Source: Tigriopus japonicus
Taxonomy: Eukaryota > Arthropoda > Copepoda > Harpacticoida > Harpacticidae
DNA: 64,000 nucleotides
Assembly: GCA_010645155.1 (NCBI GenBank)
Contig: CM021317.1
Location: forward strand, 5,221,123-5,285,122
Direction: 5' to 3'
Shown here: positions 12,466-24,709 of the stretch, one piece after another
Position numbering within the stretch: position 1 is the stretch's first letter
How the letters are laid out: every line of letters begins with the position of its first letter
The notes under the pieces: model-generated
What the model saw: only the letters and a program-made list of their open reading frames with translations
What the model was told of the DNA's origin: nothing
Database searches by the model: none
Translations under genes and position numbers: made by a program

Positions 12466-13129
12466 TTTTAGCTGAACCACTCGCACTTTTCCAAGCTACT
12501 AAAGGCAAAAAAAACTGGGAGCGAGGCCCCAACGCAACACTTAAAAAAGCGGCTACAAACCTGGATTACATTGTTCCATTGTTTGCATATCAGATAGCCT
12601 TTTCAATCCAATAGTGACCTTTTCTTTCTGTGTCTGTCAGGAAAGTGCAATAACGCAACTCACAATGAAACTATTACTTTGGCCAAAGTTTTGGAGTTGA
12701 ACTTTTTAAAAAGTGTCTATCTGCTTTGAAATTTGAGGAAAAAAACAAAAAATCTAATTTTTAACTAATTAGACGAAAAAAGTTGAGTGAAATTGCCGGA
12801 TGAGATGAAAAAAGACGAATAAAATCCAAATTAGACGAAAAAAAATATCGCAACGAATAAGAGCAAAAAAGACGAAAAAGACAAAAAAAGACGAAAAAGT
12901 TTATTCGTCTAAAGTTCCTGTTCCTAATGATAACAAAGCCTAACCACCCTATCGTTCTGTACATTTAGAGGAGGATAGAGAGGCCATTGTTGTCATTTTG
13001 TCTGCCTTGTATGCAGCTGATACTGGTCAAAGTTATCCATAAGTTGCGTGAGAAAGCAACTATTTCCGAAGAATATCATAAAACCTTGCCCATGCAAGTG
13101 GAATATCATAGTACAATAGTCAGTGCCAT

Positions 13130-13575
13130 TGAGATCTATTAAATATTAGAGGGAGTGTGAACCTAAAAGTGTGTCTCCAGTCGCCAATTGTTGAGCGGAC
13201 AAATATGCGTGAACATTTGAAATGTGTGACCAGGCAAATGCAAACCATACAATTGAATCAAATGTGGAATTGAGTAATGTTTTTTGGTCATTTTTTGTTA
13301 TTGCTAGTGGTCACTTTCTTGAAAGAACTGAAGACGTTACTAGGTGTCCATGCCCTGGATTTGAATACTAGAACTAGGAACTTTTTTTTGCCAATACCTT
13401 CAATCAGTCATTGGTACGAAGAACACAAATTTATGCTTTTGCGTTATTTAGGATTAATCCAATACATATATGGGCAAAAAATAACTTGTGGTTTCAAGAA
13501 CGAGTTTAAAAAAGTTGGTTTTGATTCTCATGTTTGGTCACACTAACTGTCCGCTCAACAGTTGTGTACTGATGG
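13130..13575. repeat. Dispersed repeat, copy A
   Basis: About 440 bp closely similar to 17466-17905, sharing TATTAGAGGGAGTGT and TGTTGAGCGGACAAA. The motif CAA(T/C)TGTTGAGCGGACA near 13183 is repeated inverted at the end (TGTCCGCTCAACAGTTGTG), so a terminal-inverted-repeat element is likely. I see no coding capacity. Confidence 0.65.
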
Positions 13576-13589
13576 GGCCGATACCAGCA

Positions 13590-14803
13590 CAGTGTGGCCA
13601 ACTAGCATTTTTCGATGCTAATTTCAAAAAAATTAGCATTTTTTCAAGGGCAGAAGCATTGCAGAATTTTGATTAGCATCGCTCGGATTTTTAGCATTTT
13701 TCTAGCATTATTTGAAAGGCGCTAGAATCAAAAAATATGCATAGCATTTTAGCATTATTCTAGCACTTTTTGGACAAAACATCCAATTTTGGGCTTCAAA
13801 GGCAACTGAGTTTGGCAACTGAATTTGCTTACGTTCTCTGACTTAAAAAATGATGAATTGGAAGACTTGTGATCCTTATTTTCAAGTTGGTTCTACAGTA
13901 CAGGTAACCAAATTTCTATTTGCAGGCTTTGTCTAGATAACTTGAGAAGGGGCACAAAGCATTACTTGTCTCAAAAAAGATTAGATTTGTGATGGAACTA
14001 CAACACCAACTACAGAAAAACAGCTTTTTAAACTTAGAAAGGATAAATCAGTGTTTCAGTAAAAAACGGATCAAAAAGGGCTTCTAACCAAGAACATTTT
14101 TGTTAAGAGAGGGCTTTTTTTTAAATGAAAAGTAGCTGATCACAAAGTTCTTAACATGCTAAAGTCACTTTAAAATTTAAACTGTTGATGTGCTTGATGT
14201 TGAGAGATTGCAAATTTTATAAAATAGGGAAAATAAGTTGCAAAGGTTTCTGAACCAAGAAATATTCAACTTTGGTGTGAAATTTCAGTCTTTAAAATAC
14301 ATGCCTGCTTTTGGTTTTTTTAGAGGATAAGTGAAATTGAAACAAAAAAGCGCTTTTTAGTCCATCACTAGTTTCAATTTAATCCTAGTAAAATTGAAGA
14401 AATCTTTTAAAACTTAATGTTTGGTTTCTTACAAGCCTTGAATTATTCAAGAAAATAACTTTTTATAATTGTCATCAAAAACAAGTGCTGCATGACTTGC
14501 CAATTGTTTTGTTTTGCTCTTTATAATTTATTTTACAGTCAGTGCATTATAAATTTTTGAAGGCAAAGTTTTGAACTAGGTTTGGCAAGTACCAGAAAAA
14601 TATATTTTGTGTCAATTTCAGCAAAAGTAAAGCCAAAATATGGATTCAAATATTCACTAATAGGCATAATAGTCGCAGCAGTCCTTTTTTTGTATTAGAA
14701 AAAGTAGCATTTTTTTAGCATTTTCCATTTTCCAACGAGCATTTTTCTAGCATTGATTTGACTTTAACTAGCATCGTCACTCCAAAAAAAGTTGGCCACC
14801 CTG
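13590..14803. mobile_element. Non-autonomous hAT element with TAGCATTTTT ends
   Basis: A 1214-bp element with ends CAGTGTGGCCAACT and (reverse complement) CAGGGTGGCCAACT, and a perfect 8-bp duplication TACCAGCA at 13582-13589 and 14804-14811. Both subterminal regions reiterate the word TAGCATTTTT. No transposase is visible, so it is a deletion-derived or non-autonomous hAT. Confidence 0.88.
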
Positions 14804-17289
14804 TACCAGCAATGTCTCATTCAGTAAGAGACCAGACCAAAACAATTAAAGTCTCGTTGGTCTTGATTCCGACTTGAGACCAAGTGAGACATGCAAAGTG
14901 TTGCCAAAATTGCTCATATTGGGTTTTGCCTTTTTCCCGTGGTGTTCGATTGGTTTAAATTTGAAGGCACGATATATCTAGATTTTTTTTCCGTTGTTTT
15001 AAACTTAAACAATAAAAATTTCAAAGCAAGGAACAGCTCGTTTATTCCACAAGTTGGCATAACATGTTGGCTTCATAGTTATGAAGAAAAATACCTGAAG
15101 GACCGCTGAAAGTGTGCGGAGAAATCTTATTCATTAACTTGACAAAAACTTATTCTATATCCCCAAATTGCCGGAGAATATTTCATTTAACAATTGCTTA
15201 TGTTATTACGTTGCAACGAAAGATTTTATATAACTCATTAGTGCAACGTTATTATTTGAAATTTCCATTTGCTAAAGCCCATCAACATTGAAGTCAGGTG
15301 GCAAATCACGACATCATTACCACATTCCAGAAAAATGTTCTTTTTTTATTTTTTTATTTTTTTTAATACACATTTAATTTTTTTATTTGTACTTTTAATA
15401 TCAACCACAACGATGCTCATTATGCACCCCCGGGAGTGCTAGAGCTAACTTGACCAATAAACCAATAAACATTCTAGTCAACCTGGCCAAGAAGTGTGAC
15501 TAGCACCTAAGAACTTGAATATCATATCATCAGGAATCATAGTGAAACAGACCATTTCGGCTGAAAAATTTTTGTATTGGAAATACCGTCTTGTCTGATA
15601 ACTAATTTTGACTAATTTTGAAACTGAAGTTGACATATTAAACTTGTAATAACTTCAAAATGAGGCAAAAATCTTGATGTCCTTTAAATTTAAGACTATC
15701 CCTTGATACAATAATTAACAACTTGCTGTTAACCAATTTCAAATCACTGGGGATGTACGAGAGGCATTCTAACTTAGCAAAGTGAAGGGCGTATTTTTGG
15801 AATTTCTCTACTTTCCATTACAGAAAATGCTACAAGTGCCGCTTGAGGTCGCTTTTTTCGACTCTCTATAGACCTTTATGTCTTTAGTGGCTTAGTCAAG
15901 GATTACTCAATACCTGGATGCCTCGGCTACTGACAAAAGCCATTTTTCGAATTTTGTGCCAGACAAAGAAAAATTTAACTAAACCATGTCCGGCTGGTAA
16001 TTTAAAGCTCACATGCTTAATTTTAGCTTGCTCGACTGAAATTTGTTGCATTTAGAGTAATTTGAAGCATAGAGCAATGCGTGCTCTTCCGACCGAACAT
16101 CTGCACATACTGCACAATAGTTCAAAAGGACTATTCTAGGGTCATTTTTTTCTCTCGTTTCAGTGCGTATGTTCTGCAACCATTACAAATTTCGAAATGT
16201 TGTTTATAATGAACAAAGGAACGTGTAATGCTGAAATTTAGCAAACAACATCCTTAGATGATTATTTATTCAATCTTATCAAAACAAAGTCGTTTCCTGG
16301 AATGGAATTTGACTTATAAAAATCCACAGCTGACCGCCTGAGCGGAGGCTTCCATGTCTTACAATTTCCTTGCCTTACTCCTGAATGACAGGTTGATTGG
16401 GAGGAGAATTCAAACATTTGTCTTACCATGCCTTAAATGCCGTCAGAGTATACTTAAAAAAGAATATATGGCAGACTGACAGTAGATAAAACAATGAAGG
16501 AGCCCTTCGTATTGGCTTTTCATATAAATATGATATTACACCTTTTGGGTCACTTGGCTTGAAGTTCATCTAGAACTTGTTCCAAGATTCTTCACATAGT
16601 ACATTTGCTAACAAACATCCCATTGAAATATGAATAGCTTGAAAACTTGAACTGAGTCATTATCAGTTTGGTTTCTTTCAACCCTAAAACGTGTGTCGAG
16701 CTTTCTGAGATTACGTTATCGTTCGTCGACAGGGGAGTAAAATCACAAGTTTGTCTTTTCTTGCAAAATAATTTTGAGCTTATATATCAAAACAAACCAA
16801 TCCTGATTTTTAATTAAAACTTAATTTGCTCTTTCTTTTCCTGTTGGAGGGCATGCAATGTCAATGTGTTGCAATCTTGTCTTTGTAATGTTTCAAACCG
16901 CTTGGTTTAAAACCGGTATTTTATCTAATCAAAATAGGGATGAGACCTGAATGCATGTTTTGTAGAGAGTGAAAAAGACTACCCATATAACAAACAAGTT
17001 TAAGTTTGTTGAATTTTCAGTAACAAACAGGTTAAATGTCTTTCCACATCCTCTTGAAAGTATATCATACGAGAAATTCCTCATCTCCGCCAATTCGACG
17101 ACGTCAAACCAAATTTTCAATGAAATTTGAAGACTGGTCATACCCTTGCTTGTAGATGCTCAAACGGAGTGGGCTAGATCCCAAATGAACCAAACAGACT
17201 TAATAGGGAAGCGCTCTTTTGTCTGGCCACAGCTTGGTTAGCCAGTCTCTTAAATCGAGAATACACATGGACATAATTAGCCGGATTTC

Positions 17290-17464
17290 AGGTGCACTAA
17301 TTCAAATGGCTCAAGTATGCTAAAGTTTAGTATAAATAACGCTGCTCAAGCTTCTAGTCTTTGTACAAAAGCTGCCTTTCAAACGCAACTGATGTACAGA
17401 GACTAGGACATCGAGCAGCGTTATTTAAACTCTACTTTGGTATACTTGAGCCGTTTGAGTTGGC
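17290..17464. repeat. Imperfect inverted repeat (hairpin)
   Basis: Arms of roughly 75 bp at 17292-17366 and 17393-17464 are inverted copies. The left reads TATAAATAACGCTGCTC and the right carries GAGCAGCGTTATTTA. It abuts copy B of the dispersed repeat. Confidence 0.65.
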
Positions 17465-17465
17465 G

Positions 17466-17905
17466 CCATTGAGCTCTATTAATATTAGAGGGAGTGTAAG
17501 CCTTAAAATGTGTCTCCGGTCACCAACTGTTGAGCGGACAAAAGTGCGGAAACATTTGAAGTGTGTGACCAGGCAAATGTCAAGCATGCAATTGATGAAT
17601 CAAATGTGGAATTGGGCAATGTTTTTAGGACATTTTTTGCTATTGCTAGGGGTCATTTTCTTAAAAGAACCGAAGACGTCATTAGGTGACCATGCCTTGG
17701 ATTTGAATACTACATACAACTAGGAACATTTTTGCCAATACATTGAATAAGTCACTTGTAGGAAGAACACAAATTTAAGCTTTTGCTCTATGAAGGGTTA
17801 ATTCAATACATATATGGACAAAAAATAACTTGTAGCTTCAAGAACTAGTTGGTTTTGATTCGCATGTTTGGTCACACCAACTGTCCGCTCAACAGCTGTG
17901 AGGGT
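17466..17905. repeat. Dispersed repeat, copy B
   Basis: Second copy of the repeat at 13130-13575, with the same order of landmarks. It ends in TGTCCGCTCAACAGCTGTG. Confidence 0.65.
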
Positions 17906-18245
17906 GACATTTTCCTCATAAATTCAACGCATACCGCCCCGCTTGCCAAATCAGCCTGACTAAAGCTTGCACTCTATCTAGTGATTAATAAATGATCTAA
18001 GGTTAGTGCATGCACCTAACATTAGAGCTAATACTCAAGTTTTGGTCTAACATATATTTAGTATGGCTTAAGTATGGCCACTCTTTTTTGTGTGCAAAAC
18101 GTCCTTCTGATCGTAACCAAGATTTGTCTGGCTTTTTTGACCACACTATCAACCTGATCACTGACGGTTTGAGTGTGATCAACAATGACCTCAAGGTCAA
18201 CTGCACTCCACATAACTTGAATTTCTTCACTTCCTAAAGTGTAAC

Positions 18246-18560
18246 TCAGGATGACCTCGGATTTGCAAACCTTAGGACCTTACATTTCTTGGTGTTGCAA
18301 ACCATGTCATTTTCATCGGCCCATCTGAAACCTTCGTTGAGGTCTCTTTGGAGCCATGCTTTATCATTATGCGTGACTATTTGCCGAAATAGTTTTGTAA
18401 CTTCGGCAAATTTCAAATTGTGACCGTGCGCAGGACATTGGCGAATAATGCGAACAAGATGGGCCCACAAATACTTTCCTGTGGCACTCCACTACTTGTT
18501 GAATCCCTTTGTAAACCTTTCCACAACTAACTTCATATTTTGTTGCAACAATCCAGGCAT
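18246..18560 (-). pseudogene. Non-LTR reverse-transcriptase fragment
   Basis: Minus-strand reading gives SGVPQESICGPILFALF (compare the RT motif SGVPQGSVLGPILF). After a frameshift it continues KFAEVTKLF and ENDMVCNTKKCKVLRF. The catalytic (F/Y)ADD segment is altered to FAEV. This is an inactivated piece of a CR1/jockey-like non-LTR retrotransposon. Confidence 0.8.
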
Positions 18561-19299
18561 TTACCTAGCATATATTATCAATCATAAATGAAATGTGGGG
18601 GATCAAATCTATCCAAAAATGTGCTGAATGCTAATGGCACGAGGGGTAATTCGTTAAATCAAATGGGACCCCAGGAACGAACCCATGAACCCAAGCGTAG
18701 TGCGGACGCGAGTTAATCAAATGCCCATGTACACCATCTTCCCATTTTTTCAAAACAAAATTTTGCTGTTCTGCGTTTGTTATTACTTCGTAGTGTGCTC
18801 AACAACGCAAACAAGCCAAGAAACACTGAATTTCTTGAGTGGGAGGCTAAGGAAGAATTGAACGATTTGAAAGAAAACCAACATTCACTTCACCCAGATG
18901 GCTCTTACATGATTTTGCATGGCCTCAACACCTCCTACTTGTGTGCCCTCTCTTGTTCTGAAAATGAACAATATGTGTTCATTTATTGATGATGTTATTA
19001 TTGTTTTTATTAGTTTAATTTGTTGTATTAGTATTGTTATTATTATTATATGATGGCTCTGATAAGCCATCAGAACAAGCCTTCTTACGGAAACAAAGTT
19101 TAGCTTCAATCAAGGAGAAAAATTATAATCAGCGCCATTTTGAGGTAGAAAGGGTTTTATTACTGCGGCAAGGAAAGAGATTCCCTGAAAAGAAAGTTAA
19201 TCATTAACTTTACTACGTAACTTATTAATTAACATTTATGTTATATTTGGCCTACCAATGTGTTCTTGAATTAACTCGTTGAGTACTGTATTGAGAAGT

Positions 19300-19530
19300 C
19301 TACGTTTTTCAATTTTCAGCTCAATCGAATGCCAGAGTGAAAAGTTATGCCTTCTCAAACTTATAAACTGAAAAGAGCATGAAATGAATGCGTTCGCCCT
19401 TTTGTGGTAAAGCAATTACCAGAAAAGGGCTAGTTCTTTCATTTTCGTTGGGATTTGCACTGAACATTGGGAGAGCATAACTTTTGACTCCGACGTTCGA
19501 TTGAGCTGCAAATTGAAGAAGATTTTAATT
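19300..19530. repeat. Foldback MITE-like repeat
   Basis: Inverted arms: TTTTCAGCTCAATCGAATGC near 19313 and its mirror CGTTCGATTGAGCTGCAAA near 19494. A half-copy of the same repeat occurs at 38463-38590. Confidence 0.6.
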
Positions 19531-19702
19531 ATAGTCAACAAAGTCAAGGTCTTATTCGCAGAAGAACGTAATTGATTTTTCCTTTCTGAAAATCATGATT
19601 CTTTTTCGTTAGTCTTCCAGCCCAAAGAAATCCAGTGGTTCTTGGCAAAGTAGACATTCATTAATAAAACACGATCATTGCGCATTCCAATTAGTTTGGT
19701 TT

Positions 19703-19942
19703 TCAGTCAATGTGTCTAAAATTAAAATGTCTTGTAATCATTACGTCACCAGCTCGTTTATAGAAATTATTTTGGGCCCAGTTAATGTGACGTACATTAA
19801 GAACAAGCCTGCTTAAAGATCTTCCACGTAAATCGAACATATCACCTAAATAGGGTATGAGGCCATATATTTGATGTAGATCCAGAATGTCTTCGAAGTC
19901 TTTGCGGAGATTCTTCTCGCAAAAATGGAGACAAAATCGCAC
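19703..19942 (-). pseudogene. Possible RT-tail fragment of a non-LTR element
   Basis: The minus-strand open frame contains RLVLNVRHINWAQNNFYKRA. This resembles the region after the RT domain of CR1-type elements, where a basic, Asn/Phe-rich segment precedes the polymerase tail. Similarity is weak and judged by eye. Confidence 0.3.
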
Positions 19943-21207
19943 ATAAAAACGAGGTCATTCTCATCGTGGCATTTTACCAACGACAAAAGCAGAGCAGTGT
20001 TGCATAAAGAAACTCTTCCTTCTTTTCTAATTCACCTTTGGATCAAGTGTTCCGTTACTTCAAATCATCGTTAATGACTGTTTTTACTAAAAGTTACCAG
20101 CTAATGTCTCAAACGGTCAAATTTTTTAAAAAATGTTTAGTCATCATGAACATTCGCTTCATTCAAGATGAGAGATTTGGTTCGAGAAATTTACTACAAA
20201 CAAAAAATCAGTTTACTCAACCACACATGAGTAAGTCCCATTTTTGTCAACGATCTTGTGTGGACAAAGCAATTTTGGACAGTCACGCCCAATGACTATG
20301 TTCTGTGCCGCCCATTAAAAAAAATCCTCAATTGAACGAGTCTGCCGCCAAAATTGTCGGAATGATGGCTCGTTGTCACATGGTGAGAAGATAACCCTCC
20401 AGTTTACCATGAGGATCTTTATCTCCCAAAGCGTATTGAACTAACGACGCGGGATCGAGCCTACCAAAAGCAGGTCTTGACAAAAACATGTCCGAGAAAA
20501 GTGAGACAGTCCCAAATGCCAAGTACCAAGAGGAACGAATGAGCCGTAAGACGATAGACAACAAACCCTGGTGGACATGAGGAAAGAAACTTGAACGAGT
20601 TCAACAACAGGAAGTGCCCGGACAGTGTTCAAGTATGACTTGTACTCAGATCTGAAATCCAAATGTCATTGGTTGCGTAACGAACGAGCGTTTGATGTGT
20701 GTGTTGGGTATCTTGTGTCTCTACCATCATTGAGAACATAACCAAACACCACGTTTAGTTGGCTTTCAAACGTCGAAAATGGCAGACGGCTTCCTCAAGC
20801 ATAACTTGCTCAGGTATTGTAATCCACTTCAAACATTTGGTTCAATTTTCATGTTGTCCAAATGTGTGTTCAGTACCTTCTTCGTTTGACCCTCGTGTCC
20901 TTCATCCTCTCCCTCTGATACCAAATATCTGTTTAAACAACTCTCTGAGTTCCACGTTTCGTTTCTGAACATCAACTTTTTTTACCCATCATTCCATCTT
21001 GGGCATTTATCGAATTAGTATCACACGACTGTCTTATCTAGTGTTATTGTTCAAAAGTCGATAGAAACAATATATACTGAATATTGACCTCAGTAATGAT
21101 AAGCTCTCGCAAGTCACAGGAAAAGATGCCTTTGAAAGGCAGAAGGTACTATCTGCGTCAAAACCTCAAATATCCTTACTACAATATCTACTTGTTCTCT
21201 GTTCCAG

Positions 21208-24200
21208 TGTTGGGTCCCCCTCCTACAGTTCCATGAAGGACACCCTTTCCTCGGAAGGTGCCAATACTGTCTCAAAGGACTCGACACCATTCATATTTTG
21301 CATCCATGGCAATAAATTTGGGTTTGCTCGATGTTGCGAGGACATGGAGAATAGCAGTATACCCCCCTCGGGACCCAATTCTTTGGCGACTGGTTCAATG
21401 AATGGAGGGTTAACGAATGGAGGCTTCTCTTCGGTGGAAATGGAAAGAAGTCGCTTGGATGAAGAGGAAGCCAATAGCAATTCATCAAAAGGTGAGCTTT
21501 TAGTTTAAGAAAGTGGCTTTTAAGCAATTGAAAATAAAAACGTTTTGTAGCTCAATCTCTGACTTAAGGAGAACAACGTCACTGAGTTTGCTATCGCCAC
21601 TAATGCTCTCTACTCTGATCTACCGAAAAGTCAATTGAAAGAGTGTTTGACTTTTTGGGTAAGGTTGTCACAACAAGGTGGAAAACGGATAAAAAGGCGT
21701 TAAACCGTAATAATTTTTGGTACAGTTTTAAATTTTCTGATAACAAAAAAAAACAGCTTTCTCCAAGTGTTTTTTATTCCCCATTTAATTCTAAGGCAAT
21801 CTTCTAAAACAGTGCTTAAAGATATGAGTTAAGGCTTCAATTCCGGTAAGCAATACCTACACTGACCATATACAATATATACTCCTTAGGGTTACATTGT
21901 CATTCCCACGCCAAGCCTCATGGAATTGACAAGAGAGCTCGGAATAAGCTTCTTCTCGCCCTTGTTCTCTGCCTTGTATTCATGATTGTGGAAATCGTTG
22001 GTAAATTTCAAATATTGATCATTTTACAGGGTTTTTCGAGATCAAACTTACCTACATTCTTTGCTCTAGGTGGTGTAATCTCGGGCAGTTTGGCCATCAT
22101 GACAGATGCTGCCCATTTGTTAACCGATGTCGCGGCTTTTTGCGTATCTCTTTTCTCGATTTACATGGCTGGACGTCCAGCCACACAAACCATGAGCTTC
22201 GGCTATCATCGGATTGAAGTCTTGGGTGCAATTGTGTCGGTCCTCTTGATTTGGTTGGTAACCGGAGCCTTGGTCATTGTGGCCATTGAGCGCATTGTTT
22301 CGGGGGATTTCGAGATCGATGCCGGAATCATGCTGATCACTAGTGGCTTAGGATTATTGTTCAACGTCATGTAAGTTGAAAAAACAACAATTTTCAAAAA
22401 AGAGAAAAAGGGGGATACAACCCTACAATAAGACTATTCTCTTTTTGATTGAATTCTTGAGGCTAGTTTTTTAAGACGCAAAGATCGATCTTAAGATCGT
22501 ACTTTAGTACTGTAAGTTCGATCTTGAGATCGATCTTTGCGCTTAAAAAAGTAGCCTTTGATTTGTCTCAAATAGAGGAAGACAAATGTTCCTGTCATGG
22601 TACATGCTTAAAGGTTGCTCTAGTGAGTGTTTTCAATCATACCGCTAGCGATAAACCAGGGCCATTGGCTGCGCTAACTTGCTCAGCCCATTGTGGCAAA
22701 GCCAAGTCATTTCCATTTTAGCACGTATTCAAAGAGTCTTGGTTCATGTAAACGATGAATATTTCACGTCAAGATACATTGGCTGGAGTTGGCAAAATTC
22801 TTTTTCGTGGTGATTGAACAGAAAACACTTAAGCAAGCCTTGTGCTACTGCAAATATAGGACTTAACAATGATCCCTAGGTCTGTGGAAACGATGATTTC
22901 TTCAAGTGAAAATATGAATGCTATGATATATCACGCAATATGATTTTAAACGCTCACTTAAAGCAACCTTTGTGCATGTTCCATTAAACGCGTCAAAAGC
23001 TGTGTTTCAAACTTTGTATTCAAAGACAACAAAGAGGGATTGATTGATTAAAATAAACATTTAGCAAAATTTCCAAAAACTATCAAAGGCTAAAAATTCA
23101 GGATAAGAGATTGTTCCGTTAATACAAAGAAAATTTGGTTTTTCGCCAGACTCCAAATTCCCTGGAATATGAATATTTTGGGAATTCCAAAAGAGAAATC
23201 TTTTGCCAACAAATAGACCTAAAAATGATGAACTTTTTGAGGATAATTCCAAAGTTTAGCAACACCTCACTTGAATAGAGTTGTTGTATTTGGATTTCTA
23301 TGATTTACCTCCACCTTTTGATGGTTTCTAAAGAATACTATTGAAAAACTTGAAAATGTCAAACAAGGACAAGAAGTTTAAACTGCGTCTTTAAATGGAA
23401 TTATGGACATCAAATGCATTTGTTTGTTGCCTTCAATATATTCAATTATATTCTTAAAATAATTTCTTAATAAGTCAAAAAGCTATCGGTTCTTTTAATA
23501 ACATGTCTGCACGCGGAAAAGAGCTGAAAAAGTAGTTTTCAAAAGCTTTACATGTTTTAAGATAAGCTTGTTTATCCTCGCTGTACCATTTCTTGTTTGG
23601 AACTGTTTTAGTATGGGTTGTACCCTGCACCAACACGCGCATTCCCATGGTGGATCCGATGACGGACATGATCATTCCCATGCAAGTGGAAGTGGACAGA
23701 ACATCAACGTAACAGCAGCGTATATTCACGTCATCGGGGACTTTATTCAAAGCTTGGGGGTTTTCGTGGCAGCTCTCCTGATCTATTTCATGCCCGATTG
23801 GTATCTGGCCGATCCCATTTGCACGTTCTTGTTCTCGGTGTTGGTCTTGGCCACCACAATCAATATCCTGAGACGAACGCTTCGGGTTTTAATGGAAGGT
23901 ATCCCCAATGGCGTGAGCTTTCAAGTGGTTCAAGATACTCTGAACAATATTGAAGGCATTGTTTCTGTTCATAACATCCGTATTTGGAGTCTCACCACGG
24001 AGAAAATTGCCATGTCAGCTCATTTGGCGATAAGTAAGAGATGCAATTGGTTGGAAAATGTTGAGAATTGCATCTAAATAAGCGTTTGGTTGTATTTTCA
24101 GCTCCGGGAACCAATGCCCAAAATGTTTTGATGGAAGCCTCCCAAAAGATCCGGGTCAAGTACGATATTCACGAAATGACTTTGCAAGTGGAGGACTATC

Positions 24201-24247
24201 AAGAAGACATGCGAGATTGTAGTAATTGTCAAAACCCCGTGAAATGA
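21208..24247 (+). CDS. Zinc transporter, ZnT2/3/8-like (SLC30), exons 3-7
   Basis: A cation-diffusion-facilitator zinc/proton antiporter, expected to load zinc into vesicles or export it. Exons are 21208-21491, 21890-22000, 22070-22370, 23612-24033 and 24102-24247 (stop TGA), all with consistent GT..AG phase. Exon 4 gives HCHSHAKPHGIDKRARNKLL followed by TM1. Exon 5 carries TM2 with MTDAAHLLTD (zinc-site HxxxD) plus TM3-4. Exon 6 holds the His-rich cytosolic loop (HQHAHSHGG...HDHSH), TM5 with HVIGDFIQS (second HxxxD), TM6 and the start of the C-terminal metal-sensing domain, which ends near SNCQNPVK. With exons 1-2 the product would be 546 residues, longer than human ZnT3/ZnT8 because of about 200 extra N-terminal residues. 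A foldback element lies in intron 5. Confidence 0.95.
22460..22557. repeat. 98-bp foldback element in ZnT intron 5
   Basis: Two arms of about 45 bp are nearly perfect inverted copies. The left begins AGGCTAGTTTTTTAAG and the right ends CTTAAAAAAGTAGCCT, with CGATCTTAAGATCG-type palindromes in the middle. Probably a foldback MITE; I could not settle a target duplication. Confidence 0.75.
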
Positions 24248-24709
24248 TTTCAATCAGAGGGGTAGTTTGCTCTCCATCACTTTTTCTCTTTACATTCCGT
24301 GATCCAGTGTTGTAGCCTGGATTCCCTAAATAATTTATAATAAGATTGTGATAAATCATTTTTTTCTTTTGGAAAACTTGTGAATGATGCTCCGTCCAAT
24401 GCCAAACGAGCTGATTTGTCAATGTTTTCATCCTATTAGGTATTTAGGATACGAAATACAATCCAATTGTCCACTGTCAAATCTTTTTGAACCCTTCCAA
24501 ACAGACGCAGCGTTCAACAAGAGCTTATTCGAGGGAATCCCTCCTTATTTTACTCTAGAGCCAGATAAATCGTAGCCTAAGTCTAAAAGTATGTGATATT
24601 TTTCTTTTTTTCAGCAATTTAATGTTTAAAGTTAAGTTTGAAATGTTCTTCTGCCCTGCAATTGCATTCCATAAACATGAAACTTTGCAACGAGAGATTC
24701 TTGACATTG

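Larger units (their letters stand above)
9335..12926. mobile_element. Long inverted-repeat hAT-like element, 3.6 kb
   Basis: The ends are TAGAGACAGGAAG (left) and, reading inward from the right, TAGGAACAGGAAC. The flanking octamers ATGCTAAC (9327-9334) and ATGATAAC (12927-12934) match at 7 of 8 bases, fitting an old hAT target duplication. Both termini are built of reiterated GACGAA/GACGAATAAA words. Inner arms at about 9770-10060 and 12000-12590 are inverted copies of each other; for example GGGAGCGAGGCCCCAAC at 12516-12532 mirrors 9834-9850. The right arm is split by a second hAT MITE. No transposase is seen. A third terminus of this family occurs at about 26943-26967, in intron 2 of the first LIM gene. 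Confidence 0.6.
7819..21207 (+). other. 13.4-kb transposon-filled intron of the ZnT gene
   Basis: No host exon is recognised between the donor at 7819 and the acceptor at 21206-21207. Contents listed separately include a 3.6-kb hAT-like element with nested insertions, a 1.2-kb hAT element, paired dispersed repeats, inverted repeats and two decayed reverse-transcriptase pieces. The stretches 7819-9326, 14812-17289, 18561-19299 and 19943-21207 show nothing I can name, apart from T-rich runs near 15340-15380. Confidence 0.6.
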
